Assembly: GCA_037951105.1 (NCBI GenBank)
Contig: JBAMJV010003001.1
Span: forward strand, 55,863-119,862
Reading direction: 5' to 3'
Source of the DNA: Echinarachnius parma
Lineage: Eukaryota; Echinodermata; Echinoidea; Clypeasteroida; Echinarachniidae
Length of the DNA stretch: 64,000 nt
Numbering within the stretch: the stretch's first letter is position 1; each line of letters opens with the position of its first letter. The notes beneath the pieces were generated by a model that had not been told where the DNA came from, did no database searches, and saw only the letters and a program-made list of their open reading frames with translations. Below, in pieces: positions 53,628 to 64,000 of the stretch. The translations under genes and the position numbers were made by a program.

Positions 53628-56600
53628 CTAAAACAACCAAATCAATTTGCAATCATCGAAAAGGAACAGAGTATTATTATGTGACCACGTTTTTAAAAAA
53701 GCATCGACATTGTGGCACAAATGATAATAATGAAATTCATATAAAATCCTGCTTTTTAACCTATGCTGCCAAATAATCACAGGATTGGAAAAAGAATTCG
53801 TACGAAACAAAGTATAAATGACACACTTGCAACTAATGATCAAAAAATTAGCGAGGCGCACCGCCTCCCTGCTACGACCACCTGCACACGGGACAAGGGA
53901 CCAGTATAAATCAAAATTTAAAAGTAAAGATGGGAACAAACGATTCAATAATACGGACAAAAGAGTAAGGACCGGTTGAATGGCCGGGCATTGAATAAAT
54001 AAATGTTCGATTGTACCTGGTGCATCCTTGCACCAGCCGCAGTGTCGCGAAAAAATATCAGGATTTATATGATGCAAAACAGTAAGTGAGGGCAATATAT
54101 TGTGAAAAAGCTTAAACTGGACATCGCCTTCCTTCTTCGACGTCGGTAGCTTGTAGACAAGGGCCCACTGCAGCTTGGTTGACTCGTCGACGGACCCAAT
54201 TCGGTGCCAGTGCGAAACATGGTCGGAAAGTTTGTTAATGATCTTGTTGAACATCCTGTAGATAGATTTTGACGAAGCTTTGCTTCCATTTTCAAGCATC
54301 GGCAAGCAGACGTCGATCGCAACCGATGGGAAAGATGAAATTGTCTGTAGATCCACATGTGTCGATATCTTGCACCCAAGCTCGTTGAACCAGGCTGGAA
54401 ACGCGCTAGCGATGGCAAGGCGCAGGTGCTGGAGTTCGCGGCGGAGGAGACGAAGGGAAGGCGGGCGAAGTCCTTTAAAAAATATATGTAAAGCGGAGGG
54501 GTCAAGCCACAGACCAGACAGGGGGTCAAGCAAGTGGCGGACTAGTTGGGCCCCGCACGCCAAGGGTCGAGCAGGGGGGCAGCAACCAACATAATTATCA
54601 TTTGGTAACAAAAAACAAGTTAATGGCATATTGGCAGCATAATTAAACGAGATAGATCGTGTATCTATACGGGCTCCGGACACCATCCAAGCACGCAAAA
54701 CCTCACCATAAAAAACCGGCAAACTAACAAGAAATTTAGGGTTAATTTCAACGTGAAACAATTGATAATCATAACCCAACTTACAATATTGTCGAAAAAA
54801 ACATTTCATAAAAAGGTAAGCCGGATGTGAAGTAAGATTGAAAAAACGTTGAAGAAAACCGAACCTAAAAGAAAAAACGCGTGCTTGGAGGCAGACTAGA
54901 CCAAGTCCTCCTTTGTCAGGTTGTTCAAAAAGAACTGATTTTTTCAACATATGTCGCTTCTTAGACCACACAAAATCAACAAGTAAATTCTGGAGTTCAT
55001 TTAGAATATTGTCTGGGGGAGAAAGAACCGCTAAACAGTGGAAAACCTTAGAGGCTGCCAGCTGATTTGCAATTAAAACTTTCCCTTTAAAAGACAAAGA
55101 ATAAACAAGCCGAGACCAAGAAGCAAACGTTTTAATTAATTTATCTTTACACTTACTCCAATTCTGACGCACATAATTAATTGTGTTTCCCAAATGAACT
55201 CCAAGAAACGGGAGACCTTCATTATTCCACATAAAATTCAAGGGCGAATCATTGCGCCCCATCCATCGGCCAACCCATAAGCCCTGAGACTTTTGTGTAT
55301 TAAGACAAGCAGCAGAGGCGCGGCTAAACAAATCATAAGCCTTCTCAACCACAGCGAACCCTGGGTCCGAAGTAATAAAAACAGTTACATCATCTGCATA
55401 CGCAGATATAGCACAATTTACATTAGTTCCAGGTATACATAAACCATGATTAATCAAAGTATTCCTTAAAGTAACTAAAAACGGTTCAATTGCAATAGTA
55501 TAGAGTAGTCCTGAGAGGGGGCACCCCTGACGAATCCCCTTCTCAAAAAGGAAGGGGGAAGTCAGTGACCCACTTACTTTTATAAGGCTCTCAGCACCCT
55601 CGTACAAAGTCTGTATATAAAAAATAAAACGATCACCAAACCCCATTTTCTTCATAACGTTGAACAAATAAGAGTGATCCACATTATCAAAAGCCTTTTT
55701 CTGATCTAAATTAATCAAGGCCAAGGGTATATCTTCAGCATTTGCATAAAAAATAGCATCACGAATTAAATTAATATTATCATAAATGGACCGGCCAGGA
55801 ATACAATATGTTTGATCCTCACCAATAACATTGCCAATATATTGCGTTAGCCTGCCAGCCAGCACCTTGGCAAGAATTTTATAATCCGTATTCAAAAGAG
55901 AAACGGGGCGCCAATTTGAAACATCGGCCAAATCTCCTTTTTTAGGGAGCAACGTTATAACTGCCCGTCTAAGAGAGGGAGGCAGAGCCCCTGACTCAAA
56001 CGACGAACAAATAACAGAGAAAAAATCATCACGTAAAGTAGGCCAAAAGACCTGAAAAAATTCTGATGTGAGCCCATCTAAACCGGGCGACTTATTCTTG
56101 CCAAGGTTGTACTGCAACATCAAACTCCTCCTCCGAAAGAGGGTCTTCAAGATCCTCTAACAGGGAGGGGTCATAAACAATGGAATCGGGTAATAAATAT
56201 TCTAGGGCACTCTTATCGACAACAGAAGACGAGTATAAAGACTCATAAAAATTACGAACATGCATTCTTATTTCATTCGGATCTTCTGTTATACAACCAG
56301 AAGGGAGACGAATGCGAGACATATTTTTAGAATTCGAATTCGACTTTTCAAGATTAAAAAAGAAACTAGAACAAGAATCAGACTCATTCGTGTATCTAAA
56401 GCGAGACCTTATGAGAGCACCCTGTGCCTCATTTTTCAATAATAAATTAAGTGCATCTCTTTGTTCAGCAAGTACATTTCTAATCTCAAGAGTAAAGTCT
56501 GGTGTAGACTGAAGTTCATCAATCCTTCTATTAATATCAAATAAAGCTGACCGTTTCTCTTGCCTAATCTTAGAGCTATACATTTGAGTAATAGACTTAA

Positions 56601-57493
56601 TATGAACTTTACCAAAATCCCACCAAGAAGCAACTTCCACAAAATTATTCTTTTCCTTCTGCCAATCTAACCAAAAGGATTTTATAATTTCCCTATAATT
56701 CTCATCCTCTAATAAAGTATTATTAAAGTGCCAATAAGCACTTCCTCCACGAATTGAAGGGGGCTTAAATTTCAACAGCACCGCTGAATGATCAGAAAGG
56801 GAACAAGGAATAATATCACATGAATGAACAGAAGAAAATAAACATAGCGGTACATAAAAAACGATCTAGCCTGGACTTAGAAGCCCCATGAACACTAGCC
56901 GAATTATTTCTAAACCAAGTAAATTTCTTTACACCAGGATTCAATCTACGCCAAGTATCACAAAACGAAAACGAATTAAATACATTCTTCAAAGCAACTG
57001 AAACTTTAGCCCTGTGTTCTACTGACATATGAAAACGATCAAGTACTGGGTTCTCCGTGCAATTAAAATCGCCCCCAATGACAATAGTGCCATCATTACA
57101 GCTAGAAACATGATCATGAAGGGCTGTTATGGTACGTAAAGCCAGCCGATCATCATGGGGGATGAGGGTATTATAAATGTGATATATGGCCCTATTGAAA
57201 CAAATTTTATGATATAAAATATACCCATCACAAACAGAAAGTGAAGACAAACACTCTATTTTTGAGCTATTCAATAACGTTGTGACCCCTGACCCACGAG
57301 AGGAGCTTGGCGAACAAAAAGGAACATAAGACCATTCCCTCCAACAAGAGCTATTTTCATTTAGCTGATAAGTCTCTTGCAAAAAGACTATATCTGGGTT
57401 AGAGGTCAAATGATCAACAAAAACTTTAAAAGACGCATTTTGCGAAATCGCCGAGCACCCACCCGTATTGAGGGTCAGCAGTGACAAAGCCAT
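53628..57493 (-). pseudogene. ORF2 (endonuclease and reverse transcriptase), copy 1, frameshifted
   Basis: Likely start at the ATG of 57493 (MALSLLTLNTGG), the normal opening of an APE-type endonuclease. The endonuclease has LQETY, IGGDFNCTENP and, after a shift, SDHSAVLLKF. The RT has NKSPGLDGL, NLDQKKAFDNVDH, GIRQGCPLSGLL and AYADDVTVF. The C-terminus has a CxxC...H....C knuckle (HCGWCKDAPGTIEHLF). Two breaks are visible against copy 2: one extra A in the run near 56853 (ends a frame at 56816) and a 2-bp loss near 56107. The rest, 56150-53628, is one open frame of about 840 codons. Expected intact length is about 1,290 residues. Confidence 0.9.
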
Positions 57494-57586
57494 CACAAAA
57501 GAAAAACAACCAACCATAAACAGAGCCATACGTAAAAAACAAAAAAAAACAAAAACAACAATCACAAAACCAAAAAACAAGCTAGA

Positions 57587-59142
57587 CTACACGTCTAGCG
57601 TGTTAACTAATTTATAAATCCTCTGTTGCATGCTTTTCTTAAATAGCGGACTATTCTTCAAGGGCTTCAATTGTTTCACTAAACCAGGAATATTGGAAGT
57701 GTATTTGCGAGCTATTTGAGTTGGTTTTTTCCTGCCTTTAACCGAAGCTAAAAACTTAATAATTTCAGAAGCCGACAGGGGGCCTGGTGTGAGGGGGAGA
57801 GTCTCTTCATGTATCGACTCTTCATCAGTCTGGGACTGGGTATCCTCCCAGGTCATAGAGTCAGTGTCTGTCAAGTCTGCGGCGGGGTCCTCGGTCGAGG
57901 ACAATGGGGTGGAGGGGGGTTCAGGAGTTGGGGTGTCGAGGGCCTGTGTAAGCGTAGGGGACTTGTTCACCAAAGGGGTAAGAGACTTCTTCTGCATTTT
58001 CCTCTGAGGGGATGGGGTCTTGAGTGGTGTAAGGGTATTAGAAATCTCTTCTGCAGGTGTGGCTGCAGTCTGTTTCCGCTTGGAGACAACATCCGAAAAG
58101 GACCTCCTGGGCAAGGGAGGTTCACTCCACAAGGGGGGAGTGGGTTTGGGGGAGCCAAGTTTATGAGATGGGGAGGGACCCCCATCACCCTCACGTACAG
58201 CATCAATCTGGGGACCCTTAACCCCCGATGGACTGGGTGGAAGGGCTGATGAAGCTACAGAGGATGGTGGGTTCAGCGAGGAGCAAGAAGGCTGGGGGGA
58301 GGTGGGACGCAAAGGGCCGGATTGGGGCACCTCAACAGGAGGGGGCGCGTCACGAGCTAAACTAGCAGTCATCCCAACAAGGGGAGGCGGGGGGAGGGGG
58401 CAGTGTGCTTCACTCCAGTAGCGGGGGTCGGCCCGAGGGGGGGTCGGTCGTCTGTCGAAGTAGTAGGTTTGTTCAAAGTCGTAGGGGGTGGGGCAATGTT
58501 GGCTTGAGATTTCGGCTTTTTGCATGAGCGCGAAATATGTCCAAATTCCCCACAATTTAAAGCACCGTGCAGACTCCGTAGACAAACACACGATAATTAG
58601 TACCCGAGTGGGTAAAATTAATATGGTCGGGAGGGGTAACATTTGGATTCATGAGCACTTGAACTTGTCTCCGGAAGCTCATTACATGTGTGAGCTTCTT
58701 ATTCTTCAACCCTAGTGAATGGGCCTACATTGAGAGACAACCTTACAAAACGAACCTATATTCTCAACTAAGACAGAATTCGGTATCTCTGGGTACACAT
58801 TAGACAAAATGAGCTTAGTGGTGGGGCGTACGAGAGGGGTTAATTCGATGAAAGCCCCCTCGTAATTCAATCCACGATTCACAGCACGCACCACTGACTC
58901 TTTGGAATTAAGATAGATAGCAATGCGACCGTTCGAGATTCGAGAAGCAGAGACAATATGCTCAGGTGGAATGTTCTGTACGAACGCATCAATGTACGTT
59001 TGAATCGAGACATTGTTAATGGCGCTAAAAGAAACCCCATTGTCCTCGTTACGAGTTTAAACTGTTCAACACCTACAATAGTAGGGTTACCAATAGGGCC
59101 TTGTGCCTGGCCCTGTACATGGCGATCCGATCGGCCTGCCAT
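57587..59142 (-). pseudogene. ORF1 (nucleic-acid-binding Gag-like), copy 1, frameshifted
   Basis: It starts at the ATG of 59142 (MAGRSDRHVQGQAQG) and stops at 57587, 94 bp before the chosen ORF2 start. The N-terminal half, in two frames, has an RRM-like pattern (SRISNGRIAIYLNSKESVV, LILSNVYPEIPN). A CCHC zinc knuckle follows near 58530-58565: its first Cys lies in one frame and the remaining C, H and C in the next, so a single-base change breaks it. The C-terminal half is Pro/Ser/Thr-rich and ends in a basic segment (RKKPTQIARKY). Further frame changes occur near 59040, 58715 and 58400. Confidence 0.75.
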
Positions 59143-59357
59143 ACAGCACAGCCAATACGAAAAGCAACACACAACCAAAAAAAAAAAACACCTCAAAATA
59201 CGGAAAAATTAATAAACCTGACAAAGCGAGACTGGTCTAAAGTAATCAGTGCATCAAAAAGATACAACCTATAAAAAAATCAAGGACCACGAAGGTCAAA
59301 AACACCCACACAAAAAAACAAATCCGGAGCCTAAAAAATACACGACCTACCTCAAAA
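59143..59357 (-). promoter_or_regulatory. 5' leader of retrotransposon copy 1
   Basis: About 215 bp between the (TTC)n junction and the ORF1 start. In non-LTR elements this region normally carries the internal promoter. No motif here proves it. It is A/C-rich on the + strand, with several A-runs. Confidence 0.35.
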
Positions 59358-59699
59358 GAAGAAGAAGAAGAAGAAGAAGAAGAAGAAGAAGAAGAAGAAG
59401 AAGAAGAAGAAGAAGAAGAAGAAGAAGAAGAAGAAGAAGAAGAAGAAGAAGAAGAAGAAGAAGAAGAAGAAAGAAGAAGAAGAAGAAGAAGAAGAAGAAG
59501 AAGAAGAAGAAGAAGAAGAAGAAGAAGAAGAAGAAGAAGAAGAAGAAGAAGAAGAAGAAGAAGAAGAAGAAGAAGAAGAAGAAGAAGAAGAAGAAGAAGA
59601 AGAAGAAGAAGAAGAAGAAGAAGAAGAAGAAGAAGAAGAAGAAGAAGAAGAAGAAGAAGAAGAAGAAGAAGAAGAAGAAGAAGAAGAAGAAGAAGAAGA
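59358..59699. repeat. (GAA)n microsatellite between the two retrotransposons
   Basis: About 113 GAA units with one phase slip (GAAAGAAG near 59468). It directly abuts the 5' end of copy 1 and the 3' end of copy 2. Confidence 0.99.
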
Positions 59700-59894
59700 C
59701 TTTTCAAAAGGATATCTTTATTTACAAACTATAAATCAAAAGTCAGAAAGTTTACAATAAAAGAATAGTACACAAACGTAAAGTTTGTTTACAAAGGTAA
59801 TACAAGTATAAACATTGTTACCGAAGTAAACAATGTAAAAACAATACAACGTACATGTAATAACAAACGCATCTACATAAGGTAGATGCAAACT

Positions 59895-62800
59895 CTAAAA
59901 CAACCAAATCAATTTGCAATCATCGAAAAGGAACAGAGTATTATTATGTGACCACGATTTTAAAAAAGCATCGACATTGTGGCACAAATGATAATAATGA
60001 AATTCATATAAAATCCTGCTTTTTAACCGATGCTGCCAAATAATCACAGGATTGGAAAAAGAATTCGTACGAAACAAAGTATAAATGACACACTTGCAAC
60101 TAATGATCAAAAAATTAGCGAGGCGCACCGCCTCCCTGCTACGACCACCTGCGCACGGGACAAGGGACCAGTATAAATCAAAATTTAAAAGTAAAGATGG
60201 GAACAAACGATTCAATAATACGGACAAAAGAGTAAGGACCGGTTGAATGGCCGGGCATTGAATAAATAAATGTTCGATTGTACCTGTGCATCCTTGCACC
60301 AGCCGCAGTGTCGCGAAAAAATATCAGGATTTATATGATGCAAAACAGTAAGTGAGGGCAATATATTGTGAAAAAGCTTAAACTGGACATCGCCTTCCTT
60401 CTTCGACGTCGGTAGCTTGTAGACAAGGGCCCACTGCAGCTTGGTTGACTCGTCGACGGACCAATTCGGTGCCAGTGCGAAACATGGTCGGAAAGTTTGT
60501 TAATGATCTTGTTGAACATCCTGTAGATAGATTTTGACGAAGCTTTGCTTCCATTTTCAAGCATCGGCAAGCAGACGTCGATCGCAACCGATGGAAAGAT
60601 GAAATTGTCTGTAGATCCACATGTGTCGATATCTTGCACCCAAGCTCGTTGAACCAGGCTGGAAACGCGCTAGCGATGGCAAGGCGCAGGTGCTGGAGTT
60701 CGCGGCGGAGGAGACGAAGGGAAGGCGGGCGAAGTCCTTTAAAAAATATATGTAAAGCGGAGGGGTCAAGCCACAGACCAGACAGGGGGTCAAGCAAGTG
60801 GCGGACTAGTTGGGCCCCGCACGCCAAGGGTCGAGCAGGGGGGCAGCAACCAACATAATTATCATTAGGTAACAAAAAACAAGTTAATGGCATATTGGCA
60901 GCATAATTAAACGAGATAGATCGTGTATCTATACGGGCTCCGGACACCATCCAAGCACGCAAAACCTCACCATAAAAAAACCGGCAAACTAACAAGAAAT
61001 TTAGGGTTAATTTCAACGTGAAACAATTGATAATCATAACCCAACTTACAATATTGTCGAAAAAAACATTTCATAAAAAGGTAAGCCGAATGTGAAGTAA
61101 GATTAAAAAAACGTTGAAGAAAACCGAACCTAAAAGAAAAAACGCGTGCTTGGAGGCAAACTAGACCAAGTCCTCCTTTGTCAGGTTGTTCAAAAAGAAC
61201 TGATTTTTTTCAACATATGTCGCTTCTTAGACCACACAAAATCAACAAGTAAATTCTGGAGTTCATTTAGAATATTGTCTGGGGGAGAAAGAACCGCTAA
61301 ACAGTGGAAAACCTTAGAGGCTGCCAGCTGATTTGCAATTAAAACTTTCCCTTTAAAAGACAAAGAATAAACAAGCCGAGACCAAGAAGCAAACGTTTTA
61401 ATTAATTTATCTTTACACTTACTCCAATTCTGACGCACATAATTAATTGTGTTTCCCAAATGAACTCCAAGAAACGGGAGACCTTCATTATTCCACATAA
61501 AATTCAAGGGCGAATCATTGCGCCCCATCCATCGGCCAACCCATAAGCCCTGAGACTTTTGTGTATTAAGACAAGCAGCAGAGGCGCGGCTAAACAAATC
61601 ATAAGCCTTCTCAACCACAGCGAACCCTGGGTCCGAAGTAATAAAAACAGTTACATCATCTGCATACGCAGATATAGCACAATTTACATTAGTTCCAGGT
61701 ATACATAAACCATGATTAATCAAAGTATTCCTTAAAGTAACTAAAAACGGTTCAATTGCAATAGTATAGAGTAGTCCTGAGAGGGGGCACCCCTGACGAA
61801 TCCCCTTCTCAAAAAGGAAGGGGGAAGTCAGTGACCCACTTACTTTTATAAGGCTCTCAGCACCCTCGTACAAAGTCTGTATATAAAAAATAAAACGATC
61901 ACCAAACCCCATTTTCTTCATAACGTTGAACAAATAAGAGTGATCCACATTATCAAAAGCCTTTTTCTGATCTAAATTAATCAAGGCCAAGGGTATATCT
62001 TCAGCATTTGCATAAAAAATAGCATCACGAATTAAATTAATATTATCATAAATGGACCGGCCAGGAATACAATATGTTTGATCCTCACCAATAACATTGC
62101 CAATATATTGCGTTAGCCTGCCAGCCAGCACCTTGGCAAGAATTTTATAATCCGTATTCAAAAGAGAAACGGGGCGCCAATTTGAAACATCGGCCAAATC
62201 TCCTTTTTTAGGGAGCAACGTTATAACTGCCCGTCTAAGAGAGTGAGGCAGAGCCCCTGACTCAAACGACGAACAAATAACAGAAAAAAAATCATCACGT
62301 AAAGTAGGCCAAAAGACCTGAAAAAATTCTGATGTGAGCCCATCTAAACCGGGCGACTTATTCTTGCCAAGGTGCTGTACTGCAACATCAAACTCCTCCT
62401 CCGAAAGAGGGTCTTCAAGATCCTCTAACAGGGAGGAGTCATAAACAATGGAATCGGGTAATAAATATTCTAGGGCACTCTTATCGACAACAGAAGACGA
62501 GTATAAAGACTCATAAAAATTACGAACATGCATTCTTATTTCATTCGGATCTTCTGTTATACAACCAGAAGGGAGACGAATGCGAGACATATTTTTAGAA
62601 TTCGAATTCGACTTTTCAAGATTAAAAAAGAAACTAGAACAAGAATCAGACTCATTCGTGTATCTAAAGCGAGACCTTATGAGAGCACCCTGTGCCTCAT
62701 TTTTCAATAATAAATTAAGTGCATCTCTTTGTTCAGCAAGTACATTTCTAATCTCAAGAGTAAAGTCTGGTGTAGACTGAAGTTCATCAATCCTTCTATT

Positions 62801-63760
62801 AATATCAAATAAAGCTGACCGTTTCTCTTGCCTAATCTTAGAGCTATACATTTGAGTAATAGACTTAATATGAACTTTACCAAAATCCCACCAAGAAGCA
62901 ACTTCCACAAAATTATTCTTTTCCTTCTGCCAATCTAACCAAAAGGATTTTATAATTTCCCTATAATTCTCATCCTCTAATAAAGTATTATTAAAGTGCC
63001 AATAAGCACTTCCTCCACGAATTGAAGGGGGCTTAAATTTCAACAGCACCGCTGAATGATCAGAAAGGGAACAAGGAATAATATCACATGAATGAACAGA
63101 AGAAAATAAACATAGCGGTACATAAAAACGATCTAGCCTGGACTTAGAAGCCCCATGAACACTAGCCGAATTATTTCTAAACCAAGTAAATTTCTTTACA
63201 CCAGGATTCAATCTACGCCAAGTATCACAAAGCGAAAACGAATTAAATACATTCTTCAAAGCAACTGAAACTTTAGCCCTGTGTTCTACTGACATATGAA
63301 AACGATCAAGTACTGGGTTCTCCGTGCAATTAAAATCGCCCCCAATGACAATAGTGCCATCATTACAGCTAGAAACATGATCATGAAGGGCTGTTATGGT
63401 ACGTAAAGCCAGCCGATCATCATGGGGGATGAGGGTATTATAAATGTGATATATGGCCCTATTGAAACAAATTTTATGATATAAAATATACCCATCACAA
63501 ACAGAAAGTGAAGACAAACACTCTATTTTTGAGCTATTCAATAACGTTGTGACCCCTGACCCACGAGAGGAGCTTGGCGAACAAAAAGGAACATAAGACC
63601 ATTCCCTCCAACAAGAGCTATTTTCATTTAGCTGATAAGTCTCTTGCAAAAAGACTATATCTGGGTTAGAGGTCAAATGATCAACAAAAACTTTAAAAGA
63701 CGCATTTTGCGAAATCGCCGAGCACCCACCCGTATTGAGGGTCAGCAGTGACAAAGCCAT
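59895..63760 (-). pseudogene. ORF2 (endonuclease and reverse transcriptase), copy 2, frameshifted in the C-terminus
   Basis: The endonuclease and RT are in one open frame from the ATG at 63760 down to 61190 (residue numbers here count from the upstream Met at 63844). Endonuclease residues: E68 in LQETY, D170/N172 in GGDFN and D262/H263 in SDH. RT: D625 in NLDQKKAFD and YADD at 727-730. Downstream, five one-base differences from copy 1 break the frame: an extra T near 61203, an extra A near 60972 and single-base losses near 60462, 60594 and 60286. The zinc knuckle and C-terminal tail are thus out of frame. Both copies could be inactive, or these shifts could be consensus errors. Confidence 0.9.
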
Positions 63761-63850
63761 CACAAAAGAAAAACAACCAACCATAAACAGAGCCATACGT
63801 AAAAAACAAAAAAAAAAAAAACAACAATCACAAAACCAAAACAAGCTAGA

Positions 63851-64000
63851 CTACACGTCTAGCGTGTTAACTAATTTATAAATCCTCTGTTGCATGCTTT
63901 TCTTAAATAGCGGACTATTCTTCAAGGGCTTCAATTGTTTCACTAAACCAGGAATATTGGAAGTGTATTTGCGAGCTATTTGAGTTGGTTTTTTCCTGCC
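63851..64000 (-). pseudogene. ORF1 3' end, copy 2 (partial)
   Basis: The last 50 codons of ORF1, ending NTLDV and TAG as in copy 1. The rest lies beyond the window, so its integrity is unknown. Confidence 0.8.

Larger units (their letters stand above)
53434..59357 (-). mobile_element. Tx1-clade (Koshi/Kibi-like) non-LTR retrotransposon, copy 1, complete
   Basis: A 5.9-kb element read on the - strand. Its 3' end (plus coordinate 53434) holds AATAAAGATATCC then CTTTTGAAAAG and joins (TTC)n directly. Its 5' end at 59357 (TTTTGAGGTAGG) also joins (TTC)n. No poly-A tail and no obvious target duplication can be seen because both sides are the same microsatellite. Order: 5' leader, ORF1 (59142-57587), ORF2 (57493-53628), 3' UTR of about 190 bp. 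Flanking by a microsatellite at both ends matches microsatellite-specific Tx1-group elements. Clade placement is by motif, not by tree. Confidence 0.88.
59700..64000 (-). mobile_element. Koshi/Kibi-like non-LTR retrotransposon, copy 2 (5' end beyond window)
   Basis: It is nearly identical to copy 1 from the 3' junction CTTTTGAAAAG|TC(TTC)n to the window edge. It contains the 3' UTR, all of ORF2 and the last ~150 bp of ORF1 (stop at 63851). It stands head to tail with copy 1, separated only by the (GAA)n tract. Confidence 0.9.

Noticed and set aside
54280-54594. 104-codon + strand frame opposite ORF2, with Arg-rich stretch
   Set aside because: Shadow of the ORF2 reading on the - strand; it is mirrored at 60634-60858 and shows no independent signal.

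Overview
This window looks like nuclear DNA of an animal, most likely a marine invertebrate deuterostome such as an echinoderm or hemichordate. That placement is inference. It rests on a spliced animal gene with GT-AG introns, a very dense and varied load of TTAA-target, hAT-like and mariner-like miniature transposons, Tx1-clade non-LTR elements and long microsatellites. The species cannot be named from the sequence alone.

Only one host gene is recognisable. It is the 3' end of ACTR8 (actin-related protein 8, an INO80 chromatin-remodelling subunit) on the + strand. Its last three coding exons are 4175-4427, 6990-7156 and 26448-26591, and they join in frame and end at a TGA. The final intron is 19.3 kb and is almost wholly repeats: TTAA-flanked MITEs, an 8-unit 56-bp array with a CACGTG in each unit, inverted copies of the ~460-bp array at positions 1-1860, a 2.9-kb non-coding TIR element, a 157-bp array with nuclear-receptor-like half-sites and a 2.1-kb satellite of 58-bp units. 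Each of the three exons sits next to decayed partial tandem copies of itself.

From about 27.1 to 53.1 kb I find no host gene. The region holds dispersed transposon families, degenerate reverse-transcriptase fragments, hairpin-rich short elements, several tandem arrays (one with a CRE-like octamer per unit), (GGT)n and (GT)n microsatellites, many long G or C runs and a 1.65-kb tandem duplication.

From 53.1 to 64 kb, two nearly identical non-LTR retrotransposons lie head to tail on the - strand. Each carries an ORF2 with an apurinic-type endonuclease and a reverse transcriptase, and the complete copy has an ORF1 with remains of a CCHC knuckle. A (GAA)n/(TTC)n microsatellite abuts the 3' end of both copies and the 5' end of the complete copy. 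This is what the microsatellite-targeting Tx1-clade lineages (Kibi/Koshi type) would produce. The two copies carry different frameshifts, mostly one-base changes in homopolymers, so either both are recent pseudo-copies or some shifts are assembly errors.
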